The position numbers and the translations under genes were made by a program. This document shows positions 1 to 8,383 of a stretch of 64,000 bases of DNA, piece by piece. The notes under the pieces were generated by a model. The model did no database searches and was not told where the DNA came from. It was given only the letters and a program-made list of their open reading frames with translations. Origin of the DNA: Virgisporangium aurantiacum (lineage in GTDB: Bacteria > Actinomycetota > Actinomycetes > Mycobacteriales > Micromonosporaceae); contig NZ_BOPG01000022.1 in assembly GCF_016863635.1 (NCBI RefSeq), positions 124,001-188,000 on the forward strand, given 5' to 3'. The first letter of the stretch is position 1; every line of letters begins with the position of its first letter.

Positions 1-707
1 GCCCGGATGTCGCGGTAGACGCCCGTGAGGATCTCCGCCACCACCGGCGGCACACCGCTCGCGACCTGCGAAGCCGTGTACGCCGCAGGTTCGACGTCGA
101 CGTGGCGGACAACCCGGCCGGTGGCACCGGAGATGAGCGCGGCGGCCTCGCCGAACGTGAGCGCCCGCGGCCCGGTGAGGACGTAGACCTGTTCGTGGTG
201 CCGGTCGTCGGTGAGGGCCGCGACGGCGACGGACGCGATGTCGTCGGCATCGACGAACGGGGTGCGGCCGTCGCCGGTCGGCAGGGCCAGCGTTCCGCTG
301 AGCACACCGGGCCGCCACATCGACTCGCTGAAGTTCTGCGCGAACCAGGTCGGCCGCAGGATCGTCCAGCCGACGCCGCTCCGCCGCACCGCCTCCTCGA
401 CGGGCTTGAGCGGGTGACCGTCGTGACCCGCGCCGCCGGCGGTCAGCAGCACCAGCCGCCGCACGCCGGCATCCACCGCCTCGGTCACCAGGCGCGGCAG
501 GCGGTCCGGGCCGTGTGCGCCCGCCGCCTGCACGTCGGGTTCGACCAGGTACGCGGCGGTGGCACCGGCGAGCGCGGGCGCCCAGGTGCCCGGGTCACCC
601 AGGTCGAACAGCGGGCGCGCCACCGCGCGGACCGGCCGGCCGGCGTCCCGGAGCCTTTCGACGATGCGGCGCCCGGTCTTGCCGGTGCCGCCCAGAATCA
701 GGTTCAT
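1..707 (-). CDS. NmrA-like NAD(P)-binding oxidoreductase (3' end cut by window)
   Basis: Reading leftward from the ATG at 707 gives MNLILGGTGKTGRRIVERL, a Rossmann nucleotide-binding loop (GGTGKTG) at the extreme N-terminus. The frame stays open to the window edge (about 235 residues seen). Later segments such as WTILRPTWFAQNFSES and the C-terminal substrate half are typical of the atypical SDR/NmrA family, which act as NAD(P)H-dependent reductases or redox sensors. Substrate unknown. It is transcribed divergently from the AraC regulator 88 bases away, a common regulator-target pair, so control by that regulator is likely but inferred. The C-terminus lies outside the window. Confidence 0.85.
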   Translation of the reverse strand, partial: MNLILGGTGKTGRRIVERLRDAGRPVRAVARPLFDLGDPGTWAPALAGATAAYLVEPDVQAAGAHGPDRLPRLVTEAVDAGVRRLVLLTAGGAGHDGHPLKPVEEAVRRSGVGWTILRPTWFAQNFSESMWRPGVLSGTLALPTGDGRTPFVDADDIASVAVAALTDDRHHEQVYVLTGPRALTFGEAAALISGATGRVVRHVDVEPAAYTASQVASGVPPVVAEILTGVYRDIR

Positions 708-795
708 CTCCACAAGGTCCAAGGCAACTACGGCCGACCTGGATGATCCATGGGAGAACGTCCGAGGATCCTTTGCGATCGTCTACGGTGGCTGC

Positions 796-1752
796 GTGGA
801 CGTCCTCAGCGATCTCCTGTACCGGGCGCGCGCCGGCGAGCCGCTGGTCCGCCAGATGATCGCGCCGCCGCCGTGGGCGATCGCGTTCGCCGACCCGCCG
901 CCGCTCACGGTGGTGGCCACGCTGGGCGGGCACGCGTGCATCCGCCTCGACGACGCGTCACCGACAATGCTGTCCGCCGGCGACATCGCCCTCGTCCGCG
1001 ACCTGGGTGGCCACACCATCGGCGATTCGCCGGCGACGCCGCCGCAGTCGGTGGTGCGGCGGGGCCGGAAGTACCGCGCCGACACCGGCGAGGAGGTGCC
1101 GGACCGGCCGAGCCACGGGCCGCGCACCTACGGCGGCGGCGGGCCCGACGCCATCACGATGATCCGGGGCACCTACCACCTGCGCGGGGCCGTCGGCGAC
1201 CGGCTGCTGGAGATGCTGCCCCCGCTCGCCGTCGTTCCGGCCGGTCCGCGCACCGGTGCGGCGCTCGACCTGCTCACCGCCGAGACCACCCGCGACGAAC
1301 CCGGGCAGGACGCCGTGATCGGTCGGCTGCTCGACCTCGTGCTCGTCATGGCGTTGCGGGCGTTCGTCATGGCGTCGCCGGCGGCACCCGCCTGGTACCG
1401 GGCGCTGCTGGATCCGACCATCAGCGCCCTGCTGGGCCGCCTGCACACGTCGCCCGAGCAGAAGTGGACGGTCGCCGACCTCGCCGCCACGGCCGGCATG
1501 TCGCGCGCCGCGTTCGCCGCGCGCTTCACCGCGCTGGTCGGCGAGCCGCCGCTCACCTACCTCACCGCGTGGCGGATGACGCTCGCGGCGGACCGGCTCG
1601 ACGACACCGACGACACCGTCGGCGTGATCGCCCGCGCGGTCGGGTACCAGGACGCGTTCGCGTTCAGCGTCGCGTTCAAGCGCGCGCACGGCGTGAGCCC
1701 GTCGGGATGGCGGCGCCGGCGCGAGAATGGTGTCAACAGAATCCGGCGCTGA
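796..1752 (+). CDS. AraC-family transcriptional regulator with N-terminal cupin
   Basis: Starts at GTG 796 (MDVLSDLLYRARAGEP); the longer open frame upstream is antisense to the NmrA gene and is not used. 318 residues. Residues about 1-170 match the AraC-binding cupin_6 type (LVRQMIAPPPWAIAF, then a Gly-rich loop). Residues about 210-310 form the double helix-turn-helix: WTVADLAATAGMSRAAFAARFTALVGEPPLTYLTAWRM and the second HTH VGVIARAVGYQDAFAFSVAFKRAHGVSPSGWR. This class usually represses or activates an adjacent oxidoreductase; here the divergent NmrA-like gene is the obvious candidate. Ligand unknown. Confidence 0.88.
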   Translation: MDVLSDLLYRARAGEPLVRQMIAPPPWAIAFADPPPLTVVATLGGHACIRLDDASPTMLSAGDIALVRDLGGHTIGDSPATPPQSVVRRGRKYRADTGEEVPDRPSHGPRTYGGGGPDAITMIRGTYHLRGAVGDRLLEMLPPLAVVPAGPRTGAALDLLTAETTRDEPGQDAVIGRLLDLVLVMALRAFVMASPAAPAWYRALLDPTISALLGRLHTSPEQKWTVADLAATAGMSRAAFAARFTALVGEPPLTYLTAWRMTLAADRLDDTDDTVGVIARAVGYQDAFAFSVAFKRAHGVSPSGWRRRRENGVNRIRR

Positions 1753-1767
1753 GCGCGTGCACTACCC

Positions 1768-2277
1768 ATGAAGGTCGCCGCCGTGACGTTCGACGAGTAC
1801 GTCCGCACCCGCGGGCCCGCCCTGGTGCGCCTCGCGTGGCTGATCGCCGGCGACCGCCACCTCGGCGAGGATCTCGTGCAGGAGGTGCTCGCCCGGGCGT
1901 ACCCGCGCTGGAAGCGGATCGTCGCGGGCGGCAGCCCGGACATGTACCTGCGCCGCATGCTGGTCAACTCGCACGTCTCCTGGCGGCGCAAACGCTCGTC
2001 CACCGAGGTGGCCGACGGCGGCGATCGCGTCGAGAGCGCCGGCGACACCGATCTCCAGGCGCGGGCCGCCGAGCGCGACGCGATGTGGCGGCTGATCAAC
2101 CGGTTGCCCCCGAAGCAGCGGATCACGATCGTCCTGCGCTTCTACGAGGATCTCGACGACGCCTCGATCGCGGAGATCCTCGACTGCTCCCCCGCGACCG
2201 TGCGCACCCACACGATGCGCGCGCTCACCACGCTCCGGGTGCTGCACCCCGACCCCGCCAAGGAGACCCTCCAATGA
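1768..2277 (+). CDS. SigE-family ECF RNA polymerase sigma factor
   Basis: 169 residues from ATG 1768; GTG 1783 (VTFDEYVRTRGP) is an alternative start and aligns better with the family N-terminus. Sigma region 2 is seen in LVRLAWLIAGDRHLGEDLVQEVLARAYPRW, and region 4 in LPPKQRITIVLRFYEDLDDASIAEILDCSPATVRTHTMRAL. Length and motifs match the actinobacterial SigE-family group (about 165-180 residues), usually followed by a membrane protein that may act as its antagonist. The gene lies 15 bases after the AraC gene. Its stop overlaps a 27-codon ORF (ATGA), suggesting translational coupling to what follows. Confidence 0.9.
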   Translation: MKVAAVTFDEYVRTRGPALVRLAWLIAGDRHLGEDLVQEVLARAYPRWKRIVAGGSPDMYLRRMLVNSHVSWRRKRSSTEVADGGDRVESAGDTDLQARAAERDAMWRLINRLPPKQRITIVLRFYEDLDDASIAEILDCSPATVRTHTMRALTTLRVLHPDPAKETLQ

Positions 2278-2357
2278 CCGAGCACTTGTGCGAGGGAATC
2301 ATTAAGCAGAGCCCACCCGGTCAGGGCGGCTCACCACGGAGTGGGGAGCCGGCATGA
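2274..2357 (+). CDS. Possible 27-residue leader ORF coupling sigma factor to downstream gene
   Basis: The ATG at 2274 overlaps the sigma-factor stop as ATGA, and its own TGA (2355-2357) overlaps the next gene's ATG at 2354, again as ATGA. Both junctions begin with the same nine bases, ATGACCGAG. The peptide begins MTEHLCEGIIKQSPPG and has no recognisable domain. It could be a coupling ORF that carries ribosomes from the sigma factor to the membrane protein, or a relic of a duplicated start region. Coding status is uncertain. Confidence 0.35.
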   Translation: MTEHLCEGIIKQSPPGQGGSPRSGEPA

Positions 2358-3415
2358 CCGAGATCATCTCCGCGGCATTGCGGGACCGGGCCGAGGGCGA
2401 CATCCACGTCGAGCGGCTGCTGTCGGCCGTCCACACGGGCGTGCGGCGCCGCCGGCGGCGCCGGCTGCTCGGCACGGCCTGCGCGGTGGTTGCGGTGGGA
2501 GCGCTGGCGGCGGGCGGCGGCCTGGTTTTTTCGGGGACGCGCGGAGCACCTGTCCGGCCGGCTTCCGTGGGCGATATCGCCCGTCCGCCACGGGTCGACG
2601 GGGCACCGGTGGCGGCGTTCACCCCGTCGTCGCTCGGGTCCGACCCGACGCTGTTCCACCTCGACCTCACCGGCCTCGACGGCTGGGGCACGCTGCGGTG
2701 GTCGGCCCGGACCGGGTACGAGGACCTGCGCGGCTTCTCCGCCGACGCCGGCGGTGAGTTCTTCGTCGAGGCGAGCCAGGTCCGCGACAAGCTCTCGGGC
2801 CAGGGCGGCGAGATCTCGCCGACGGAGGTGAACGGCCTGCCGGCCGAGGCGGTCCGGATCACGAGACCGGACGGGGCCTTCAACCAGGCCGCGCCGCAGG
2901 GCACCGACGCCGTGCGCTGGGAGGCGGTGCCGGACCTCTGGGTGCAGGTCGTGGTGTCGGGCGGCCCGGACGTGGCGATGCGGATCGCCGAGCGGGTGCG
3001 GCTCGACCGGACGTACCGGTGCGCGGTGCCGTTCCACCTGACCGGGCTGGACGCCCAGGTGCGGGTGGTCAAGTGCGAGACCTGGTTCTCCGGTGGCGAG
3101 GCGCTGGGCGGGGTCTGGTTGAACAACGGCTCCACGAGCGTCGACTACACCGAGTACTACGTCGGGATCGGGCGGGCCGAGCCGACGAAGCCGCCGACGG
3201 AGTCGATGGGCGGGCGGGCGGTGGCCGTGTTCCCGGCGCAGACCGGCGTCGTCGGTGCGACGGCCCACGTCGAGTACCCGTACGACGGCGGGGTCGGCTT
3301 CTTCTTCCCCTTCTACAGCTCCGTCGACGACCCGTTCCTCGCGTTGCTGGTCACGGCGTTCCAGCCGATCACCGACCCCGACGTCAACACGTGGCCGAGG
3401 TCGCCGCTGCCGTAG
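2354..3415 (+). CDS. Membrane-anchored protein paired with SigE-family sigma factor
   Basis: 353 residues from ATG 2354, with a GGGGAG ribosome site just upstream. An N-terminal cytoplasmic segment (about 1-36, ending in RRRRRRR) precedes one transmembrane helix (LLGTACAVVAVGALAAGGGLVF) and a large extracytoplasmic domain of unknown fold. This is the usual layout of genes behind SigE-family sigma factors; an anti-sigma or surface-sensing role is inferred from position only, and I see no ZAS zinc motif. Not recognised beyond that. Confidence 0.75.
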   Translation: MTEIISAALRDRAEGDIHVERLLSAVHTGVRRRRRRRLLGTACAVVAVGALAAGGGLVFSGTRGAPVRPASVGDIARPPRVDGAPVAAFTPSSLGSDPTLFHLDLTGLDGWGTLRWSARTGYEDLRGFSADAGGEFFVEASQVRDKLSGQGGEISPTEVNGLPAEAVRITRPDGAFNQAAPQGTDAVRWEAVPDLWVQVVVSGGPDVAMRIAERVRLDRTYRCAVPFHLTGLDAQVRVVKCETWFSGGEALGGVWLNNGSTSVDYTEYYVGIGRAEPTKPPTESMGGRAVAVFPAQTGVVGATAHVEYPYDGGVGFFFPFYSSVDDPFLALLVTAFQPITDPDVNTWPRSPLP

Positions 3416-3438
3416 TTCCGGCGTGTCAGACTCTCGCC

Positions 3439-3648
3439 ATGGTCAAGACGGTCCGTCCGCACACGTACGACGACGTGATCTACATCGGCCACTACTTCCG
3501 CGAGGGCCTGCCCGTCGTCATGGACCTGACCGCCCTGCCCAACCCCGACGCCCAGGCCTTCGTCGACTTCGCCGCCGGCCTGATCGTCGGCCGGGGCGGC
3601 GCCATGGAGCGCGTCGCCCCGAAAGTCTTCCTCCTCCGCCCCACGTAA
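3439..3648 (+). CDS. Minimal SepF-domain protein (69 residues)
   Basis: The protein is almost only the SepF (DUF552) core: RPHTYDDVIYIGHYFREGLPVVMDLTALP, then AQAFVDFAAGLIVGRGGAMERVAPKVFLLRP. SepF normally tethers FtsZ to the membrane through an N-terminal amphipathic helix, and typical actinobacterial SepF is well over 100 residues with a linker. Here the membrane helix and linker are absent, so it may partner a full-length SepF elsewhere. The gene stands alone 23 bases after the preceding stop, not in the usual ftsZ/ylmD cluster. Family assignment is firm; function in division is inferred. Confidence 0.85.
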   Translation: MVKTVRPHTYDDVIYIGHYFREGLPVVMDLTALPNPDAQAFVDFAAGLIVGRGGAMERVAPKVFLLRPT

Positions 3649-3743
3649 CCGGCGTCCGCCGGGGCCCCGCGCGCACTTTTGACGATCTCGACGGAAGTTT
3701 CCTGGGCAAGGAACTTTCTTTTGTCGATGGCTGCCGATACTGT

Positions 3744-3753
3744 CTAGCGCTAG
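3744..3753. promoter_or_regulatory. Palindrome CTAGCGCTAG, candidate LacI-type operator
   Basis: A perfect 10-bp palindrome around the AGCGCT core typical of LacI-family operators in actinobacterial sugar genes. It lies in the 228-bp gap before the sugar isomerase-like gene. A second imperfect dyad (GTTTCCT and AGGAAC arms, about 3697-3717) lies just upstream. These probably form the promoter region of the 3877-8312 pair; no regulator can be assigned. Confidence 0.35.
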
Positions 3754-3876
3754 GCGTAACACCGACGACACAAACCCCCGCAGCGCACCGGTACACGTCA
3801 GCCCTCAATCCCTGCACTCCCGCCGGTGTGTTCACCATGCCCGGAAACGGGCGACCGTAGGAGAGGTGGATCCGTC

Positions 3877-4965
3877 ATGCCCGCAGAACCTCAGCCCCGT
3901 CCGCGGTTAAGCCGCCGCACCGTCCTCGCCGCCACCGCGACCGCCACGGCGGCGCTCGGCGCGGCCGGTGCGTCGTTCCTGCAGACCGGCGCGCCCGCGA
4001 TCGCGCACGGCGACCGGCTGCGCGTCGAGCCCCTGATCCCCGAGCGGAACCGCGGGATCATCCTGTACAGCGTGCGCGACCGCATCGCGGCCGCGCCCGA
4101 CGACAGCGGGGTGCCGTACGGATTCGAGCGGGTGCTCGCCCGGCTCGCCGAGATCGGCTACAAGGAGATCGAGTTCGCCGGTTACAACCAGCACACCTCG
4201 ATTCTCGGCCGCCAGATCACGCCGGCCGAGATCCGCAAGATTCTCGACGACAACGGCCTGAAGGCCAACGGGACGCACACCCAGATCAACCCCGACACGT
4301 TCGAGGCGCAGATGGACATCGCCCAGACGCTGGGCATGGCCAACATCGGCACCGGCAACGACCCGTCGAACAGCAACTACAAGTCGGACTGGGACGCCGC
4401 CGCCGACGTGTGGAACGAACTCGGCCGCAAGGCGCGCAAGCGGGGGCTGCGGCTGTACACGCACAACCACGACGCGGCGTACTCGTTCCTGCTCGACGCG
4501 GGTCCGCTCGACGCGAACGGCAAGCCGACCCGCTCGTCGGGCGTCCGGCGGCTGGAGTACTTCTTCGGCAAGGCCGACCCGAGGTACGTGTTCTTCGAGA
4601 TGGACGTGTTCTGGTCGTACGTGGCCCGGTACAAGCACCACACCTTCACCGACCGCAACGGTAACCCGCGCACCGACCTCTTCGACCCGATCCTCACGGT
4701 GGCGGCGGCGCCCAAGCGGTTCCCGCTGTTCCACGCCAAGGACGGCAACAAGAACACCGCCGTTCCCAACGGATACGACATGGTTCCGTTCGGCGAGGGC
4801 GACATCCAGATGCAGCAGTTCTTCCAGACCATCGGCGAGCGCGACTTCCACCACGCCAACTGGGAGCAGGACACCGCGCCCGGCGGCGCCGCGAACCCCG
4901 GCCAGTCGCTGGCGTTCGCCGACCTGAGCTACGACAACATGTCCGAGCTCACGATCTACACGTAG
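3877..4965 (+). CDS. Tat-exported sugar phosphate isomerase/epimerase-like TIM barrel
   Basis: Starts at ATG 3877 behind the ribosome site GGAGAGG (3860-3866); 362 residues. The N-terminus SRRTVLAATATATAALGAAGASF is a twin-arginine signal, so it is exported folded. The mature part fits the AP-endonuclease-2/xylose-isomerase-like barrel: GFERVLARLAEIGYKEIEFAGY, THTQINPDTFEAQMDIAQTLGMANIGTG, LRLYTHNHDAAYSF, YVFFEMDVFW, FPLFHAKDGN. His, Glu and Asp at these strand ends are the expected metal ligands. It lies 47 bases upstream of the ThuA/sorbosone dehydrogenase fusion, so both probably act on the same extracellular sugar derivative. Substrate unknown. Confidence 0.85.
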   Translation: MPAEPQPRPRLSRRTVLAATATATAALGAAGASFLQTGAPAIAHGDRLRVEPLIPERNRGIILYSVRDRIAAAPDDSGVPYGFERVLARLAEIGYKEIEFAGYNQHTSILGRQITPAEIRKILDDNGLKANGTHTQINPDTFEAQMDIAQTLGMANIGTGNDPSNSNYKSDWDAAADVWNELGRKARKRGLRLYTHNHDAAYSFLLDAGPLDANGKPTRSSGVRRLEYFFGKADPRYVFFEMDVFWSYVARYKHHTFTDRNGNPRTDLFDPILTVAAAPKRFPLFHAKDGNKNTAVPNGYDMVPFGEGDIQMQQFFQTIGERDFHHANWEQDTAPGGAANPGQSLAFADLSYDNMSELTIYT

Positions 4966-5012
4966 TACCCGCACGACCCGCAAGCCCTGAGTTTTCCTGC
5001 CCGGAGGGCTCG

Positions 5013-8000
5013 ATGAAACCTGCCAGAAAGCGGCTGATCTTCGCCGCCGCCCTTCTCCTCCTCCCCGTCCCCGCCATCGCCTCCCCCGCGACCGCCGCTC
5101 CGACACCCGACGGTGGCGCCGCCACCGCCGCACCGGGCGACGACCTGACCCCCCACGAGAACGGACCCCGCGCGCTGCGCTCCGACGTGCGCGCGCCGAA
5201 GAGCTACAAGGTGCTCGTCTTCACCAAGACCGCGGGCACCCGCCGACCGTCCATTCAGGACGGTGTCAACACGATCAGGGCGCTGGGACAGGCCAACGGT
5301 TTCACCGTCACCGTCACCCAGGACGCCGGCGCGTTCACCGCCGACAACCTCGCGAAGTTCCGCGCGGTCGTCTTCCTCAACACCACCGGCAACGTGCTCA
5401 ACGCGGCCCAGGAGGCGGCGTTCGAAGGGTACGTGAAGGCCGGCGGCGGCTACACCGGCGTGCACGCCGCGGCCGAGACCGAGACCGACTGGCCGTTCTA
5501 CCAGCAGCTGGTCGGCGCGCGAGCGACCGGCGCCAGCCCGGTACAAAGCGGGACGCTCGACGTCGCCGACCGCGCGCACCCGTCGACGGAGACGGTGCCG
5601 CGCACGCTCACGCTGACCGAGGAGTGGTACACCTACTCCGCCAACGTGCGCGGCTTCTCGCACGTGCTGGCCACGCTGAAGAACCAGGCCAACACCGACC
5701 AGCCGGCCGCCTGGTGCAAGGACTACCAGGGCGGCCGGTCCTGGTACACCGGGCTCGGCCACTCGATCGAGTCGTACCGCAACAACAACTTCAAGAAGCA
5801 CCTGCTCGGCGGCATCCAGTGGGCCGCCGGCGTGGTCGAGGGCGACTGCGGCGCCACGGTTCTCGGCAACTACGAGAAGGTGACGCTCAACGACGAGCCC
5901 GGCGAGCCGATGTCGCTGGCCGTACTGCCCGACGGCCGGGTGCTGCACAACACCCGCGGCGGCGAGGTGCGGCTGTACGACCCGAACACCGGCGCCAGCC
6001 CCGTCATCACCACCGTTCCCGTGTACACCCACGACGAGGACGGGCTGCAGACGGTCTCGATCGACCCCGACTTCGCGACGAACAAGTGGGTCTACATCTA
6101 CTACGCGCCGAGGCTGAACACCCCGGTCGACAACCCGGCCACGCCGGGCGTCAACGAGGGTGACGCGCCCGCCACGAGCGCCGACCCCACGGTGTGGGAC
6201 GCCTTCAAGGGCTACAACCAACTGTCGCGGGTGAAGTTCGTGGAGACGCCGACGCCGCACCTCGACCTGTCGACCGAGCAGCAGATCCTGCGCGTCGACA
6301 CCGACCGCGGCGCGTGCTGCCACGTCGCCGGCAAGGTGCAGTTCGACGCCAAGGGCCTGCTGTACATGACGACCGGCGACGACACCAACGCCAGCGGGAG
6401 CGACAACTTCACCCCGATCAACGAGTCGCCGACGCAGGGACCGGCCTACGACGCGCAGCGCTCCGCCGGCAACACCAACGACCTGCGCGGCAAGCTGCTC
6501 CGGATCAAGGTGAAGCCGAACGGGACGTACACGGTCCCGGCCGGGAACCTGTTCCCCGAGTACGAGGACTACGACAACAGGACCCGTCCGGAGATCTTCC
6601 TGATGGGGCTGCGCAACCCGTTCCGGTTCGACGTCGACCCGTCGGGCATGGTCTACATCGGCGACTACTCGCCCGACTCGCGGGTGTCGAACCCGGCCCG
6701 CGGACCGGAGGGCACCGGTCGCTGGTTCACGGCGAACAAGGCCGGCAACTACGGTTGGCCGTACTGCTACTCGCCGGCGCTGCCGTACATCGACTTCGAC
6801 TTCGCCACGCGCACGTCGAAGCAGCCGTTCAACTGCGGCGCACCGGTGAACGACTCGCCGCGCAACACCGGTCGCACGGTGCTGCCTGCGGTGCAGGACC
6901 CGGACTTCTGGTACACGTACGAGGCGCGCACCCCGTGTCCCGGCGCGTACCTGCAGAACCCGCCGACCGCCTGCGACTTCAAGTGGCCGGTGCTCGGTAC
7001 CGGTGGCGTGGGTCCGCACGGCGGCCCGGTCTACAAGTACGACGCGGCCAACGCGTCACCGACGAAGTTGCCGGAGTACTACAACAACTTCGTCGCCTTC
7101 GGTGAGTTCACCCGCGACAAGATGTTCATGATGCGGACCGACGGCAAGGGCAACTTCCTCGGCGTCGAGCAGTTCCTGCCCGGGTTCGTGTTCGACAACC
7201 CGATGGAGATGGAGTTCGGTCCCGACGGGAGCCTCTACTTCCTGGAGTACGGCGACGGGTTCTTCCGGGCCAACCCGGACGCCCAACTGGCCGTGATCCG
7301 GTACGTGAAGGGCACCCGGTCGCCCGTCGCGGTGCTGACCGCGACACCGACGAGCGGACAGGCGCCGCTGACGGTGCAGTTCTCCTCGGCCGGTTCGTAC
7401 GATCCCGACCCCGGTGAGTCCATCTCGTTCGCGTGGGACTTCACCAGTGACGGCACGGTCGACTCGGCCGACCCGAACCCGTCGTTCACGTACACCACGA
7501 ACGGCACCTACACGGCGAAGCTGACGGTCACCGACTCCAGCGGGAAGACGGCGGTGCTCACCCGGGTCATCGTCGTCGGCAACACCGCGCCGACGGTGAC
7601 GGTGACGACGCCGATCGACGGCACGTTCTTCAACTGGGGCGACGCGATCCCGTACTCGGTCACGGTGACCGATCCGGAGGACGGCACGATCGACTGCTCG
7701 CGCGTCACGGTAACGTTCGTGCTCGGCCACGACACGCACGGCCACCCGCAGGGCTCGACCACCGGATGCACCGGCACGCTCACCGCGCCGGCCGACGGTG
7801 CCGACCACGCCGGCGGCTACCTGTACGGCGGGATCAGCGCGTCGTACACCGACCTCGGTGGCGGCGGCCAGGCGCCGCTGACCACGGTGGACCAGTCGGT
7901 CCTGCAGACCCGGCAGCAGCAGGCCGAGTTCGCGCAGGTGCAGACCGGCGTGACGATCGCGGCCACCACCGACACCGGCGGCGGTTCGCACGTCAGCGGC

Positions 8001-8312
8001 ATCGACGCCGGTGACGCCATCGCGTTCGACCCGGTGAACCTGGGCGGTGTGAGCACGGTGACGCTGCGGTACGCGGGTGGCACGGCCGGCACCCCGCGGG
8101 CGACCGTCGAGCTGCGGCTCGACTCGCCGACCGGGCCGGTCGTCGCGACGGCGACGGTCAACGGCACCGGCGCCAACAACGTCTGGGCGAGCCAGGCGGT
8201 CCCGGTCAGCCAGGCGGCCGGCACGCACCGGCTCTACCTGGTGTTCACGCCCGTGTCCGGCGGGGCCACCACCGGGCTGATCAACCTCAACTGGGTCCAG
8301 TTCGACCCGTAG
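5013..8312 (+). CDS. Secreted ThuA - sorbosone dehydrogenase - PKD - CBM fusion
   Basis: 1099 residues. A Sec signal peptide (about 1-29) is followed by a ThuA-like domain (about 65-280; YKVLVFTKTAGTRRPSIQDGV, GGGYTGVHAAAETETDWPFY), a glucose/sorbosone dehydrogenase-type beta-propeller (about 290-770; VLPDGRVLHNTRGGEVRLYD, DLRGKLLRIKVKPNGTY, GLRNPFRFDVDP, EYGDGFF), a PKD domain (about 772-860), an Ig-like stretch, and a C-terminal CBM6-type jelly roll (about 965-1099, ending INLNWVQFDP). The propeller family oxidises sugars with PQQ; ThuA-like domains occur in disaccharide catabolism. The carbohydrate-binding ends suggest action on polysaccharide surfaces. No PQQ synthesis genes are in view. 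Confidence 0.88.
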   Translation: MKPARKRLIFAAALLLLPVPAIASPATAAPTPDGGAATAAPGDDLTPHENGPRALRSDVRAPKSYKVLVFTKTAGTRRPSIQDGVNTIRALGQANGFTVTVTQDAGAFTADNLAKFRAVVFLNTTGNVLNAAQEAAFEGYVKAGGGYTGVHAAAETETDWPFYQQLVGARATGASPVQSGTLDVADRAHPSTETVPRTLTLTEEWYTYSANVRGFSHVLATLKNQANTDQPAAWCKDYQGGRSWYTGLGHSIESYRNNNFKKHLLGGIQWAAGVVEGDCGATVLGNYEKVTLNDEPGEPMSLAVLPDGRVLHNTRGGEVRLYDPNTGASPVITTVPVYTHDEDGLQTVSIDPDFATNKWVYIYYAPRLNTPVDNPATPGVNEGDAPATSADPTVWDAFKGYNQLSRVKFVETPTPHLDLSTEQQILRVDTDRGACCHVAGKVQFDAKGLLYMTTGDDTNASGSDNFTPINESPTQGPAYDAQRSAGNTNDLRGKLLRIKVKPNGTYTVPAGNLFPEYEDYDNRTRPEIFLMGLRNPFRFDVDPSGMVYIGDYSPDSRVSNPARGPEGTGRWFTANKAGNYGWPYCYSPALPYIDFDFATRTSKQPFNCGAPVNDSPRNTGRTVLPAVQDPDFWYTYEARTPCPGAYLQNPPTACDFKWPVLGTGGVGPHGGPVYKYDAANASPTKLPEYYNNFVAFGEFTRDKMFMMRTDGKGNFLGVEQFLPGFVFDNPMEMEFGPDGSLYFLEYGDGFFRANPDAQLAVIRYVKGTRSPVAVLTATPTSGQAPLTVQFSSAGSYDPDPGESISFAWDFTSDGTVDSADPNPSFTYTTNGTYTAKLTVTDSSGKTAVLTRVIVVGNTAPTVTVTTPIDGTFFNWGDAIPYSVTVTDPEDGTIDCSRVTVTFVLGHDTHGHPQGSTTGCTGTLTAPADGADHAGGYLYGGISASYTDLGGGGQAPLTTVDQSVLQTRQQQAEFAQVQTGVTIAATTDTGGGSHVSGIDAGDAIAFDPVNLGGVSTVTLRYAGGTAGTPRATVELRLDSPTGPVVATATVNGTGANNVWASQAVPVSQAAGTHRLYLVFTPVSGGATTGLINLNWVQFDP

Positions 8313-8383
8313 CGGTCGACCCAACGGGTGGTGTCGTGAGTCGTGAATGGTTCACGGCACCCCCAATGGGTAATTATTAGGAC

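Noticed and set aside
4956..7019. 687-codon minus-strand frame opposite the ThuA fusion
   Set aside because: The translation is low-complexity (Arg, Val, Gly, His) with no motifs, while the plus strand encodes recognisable domains with a signal peptide.
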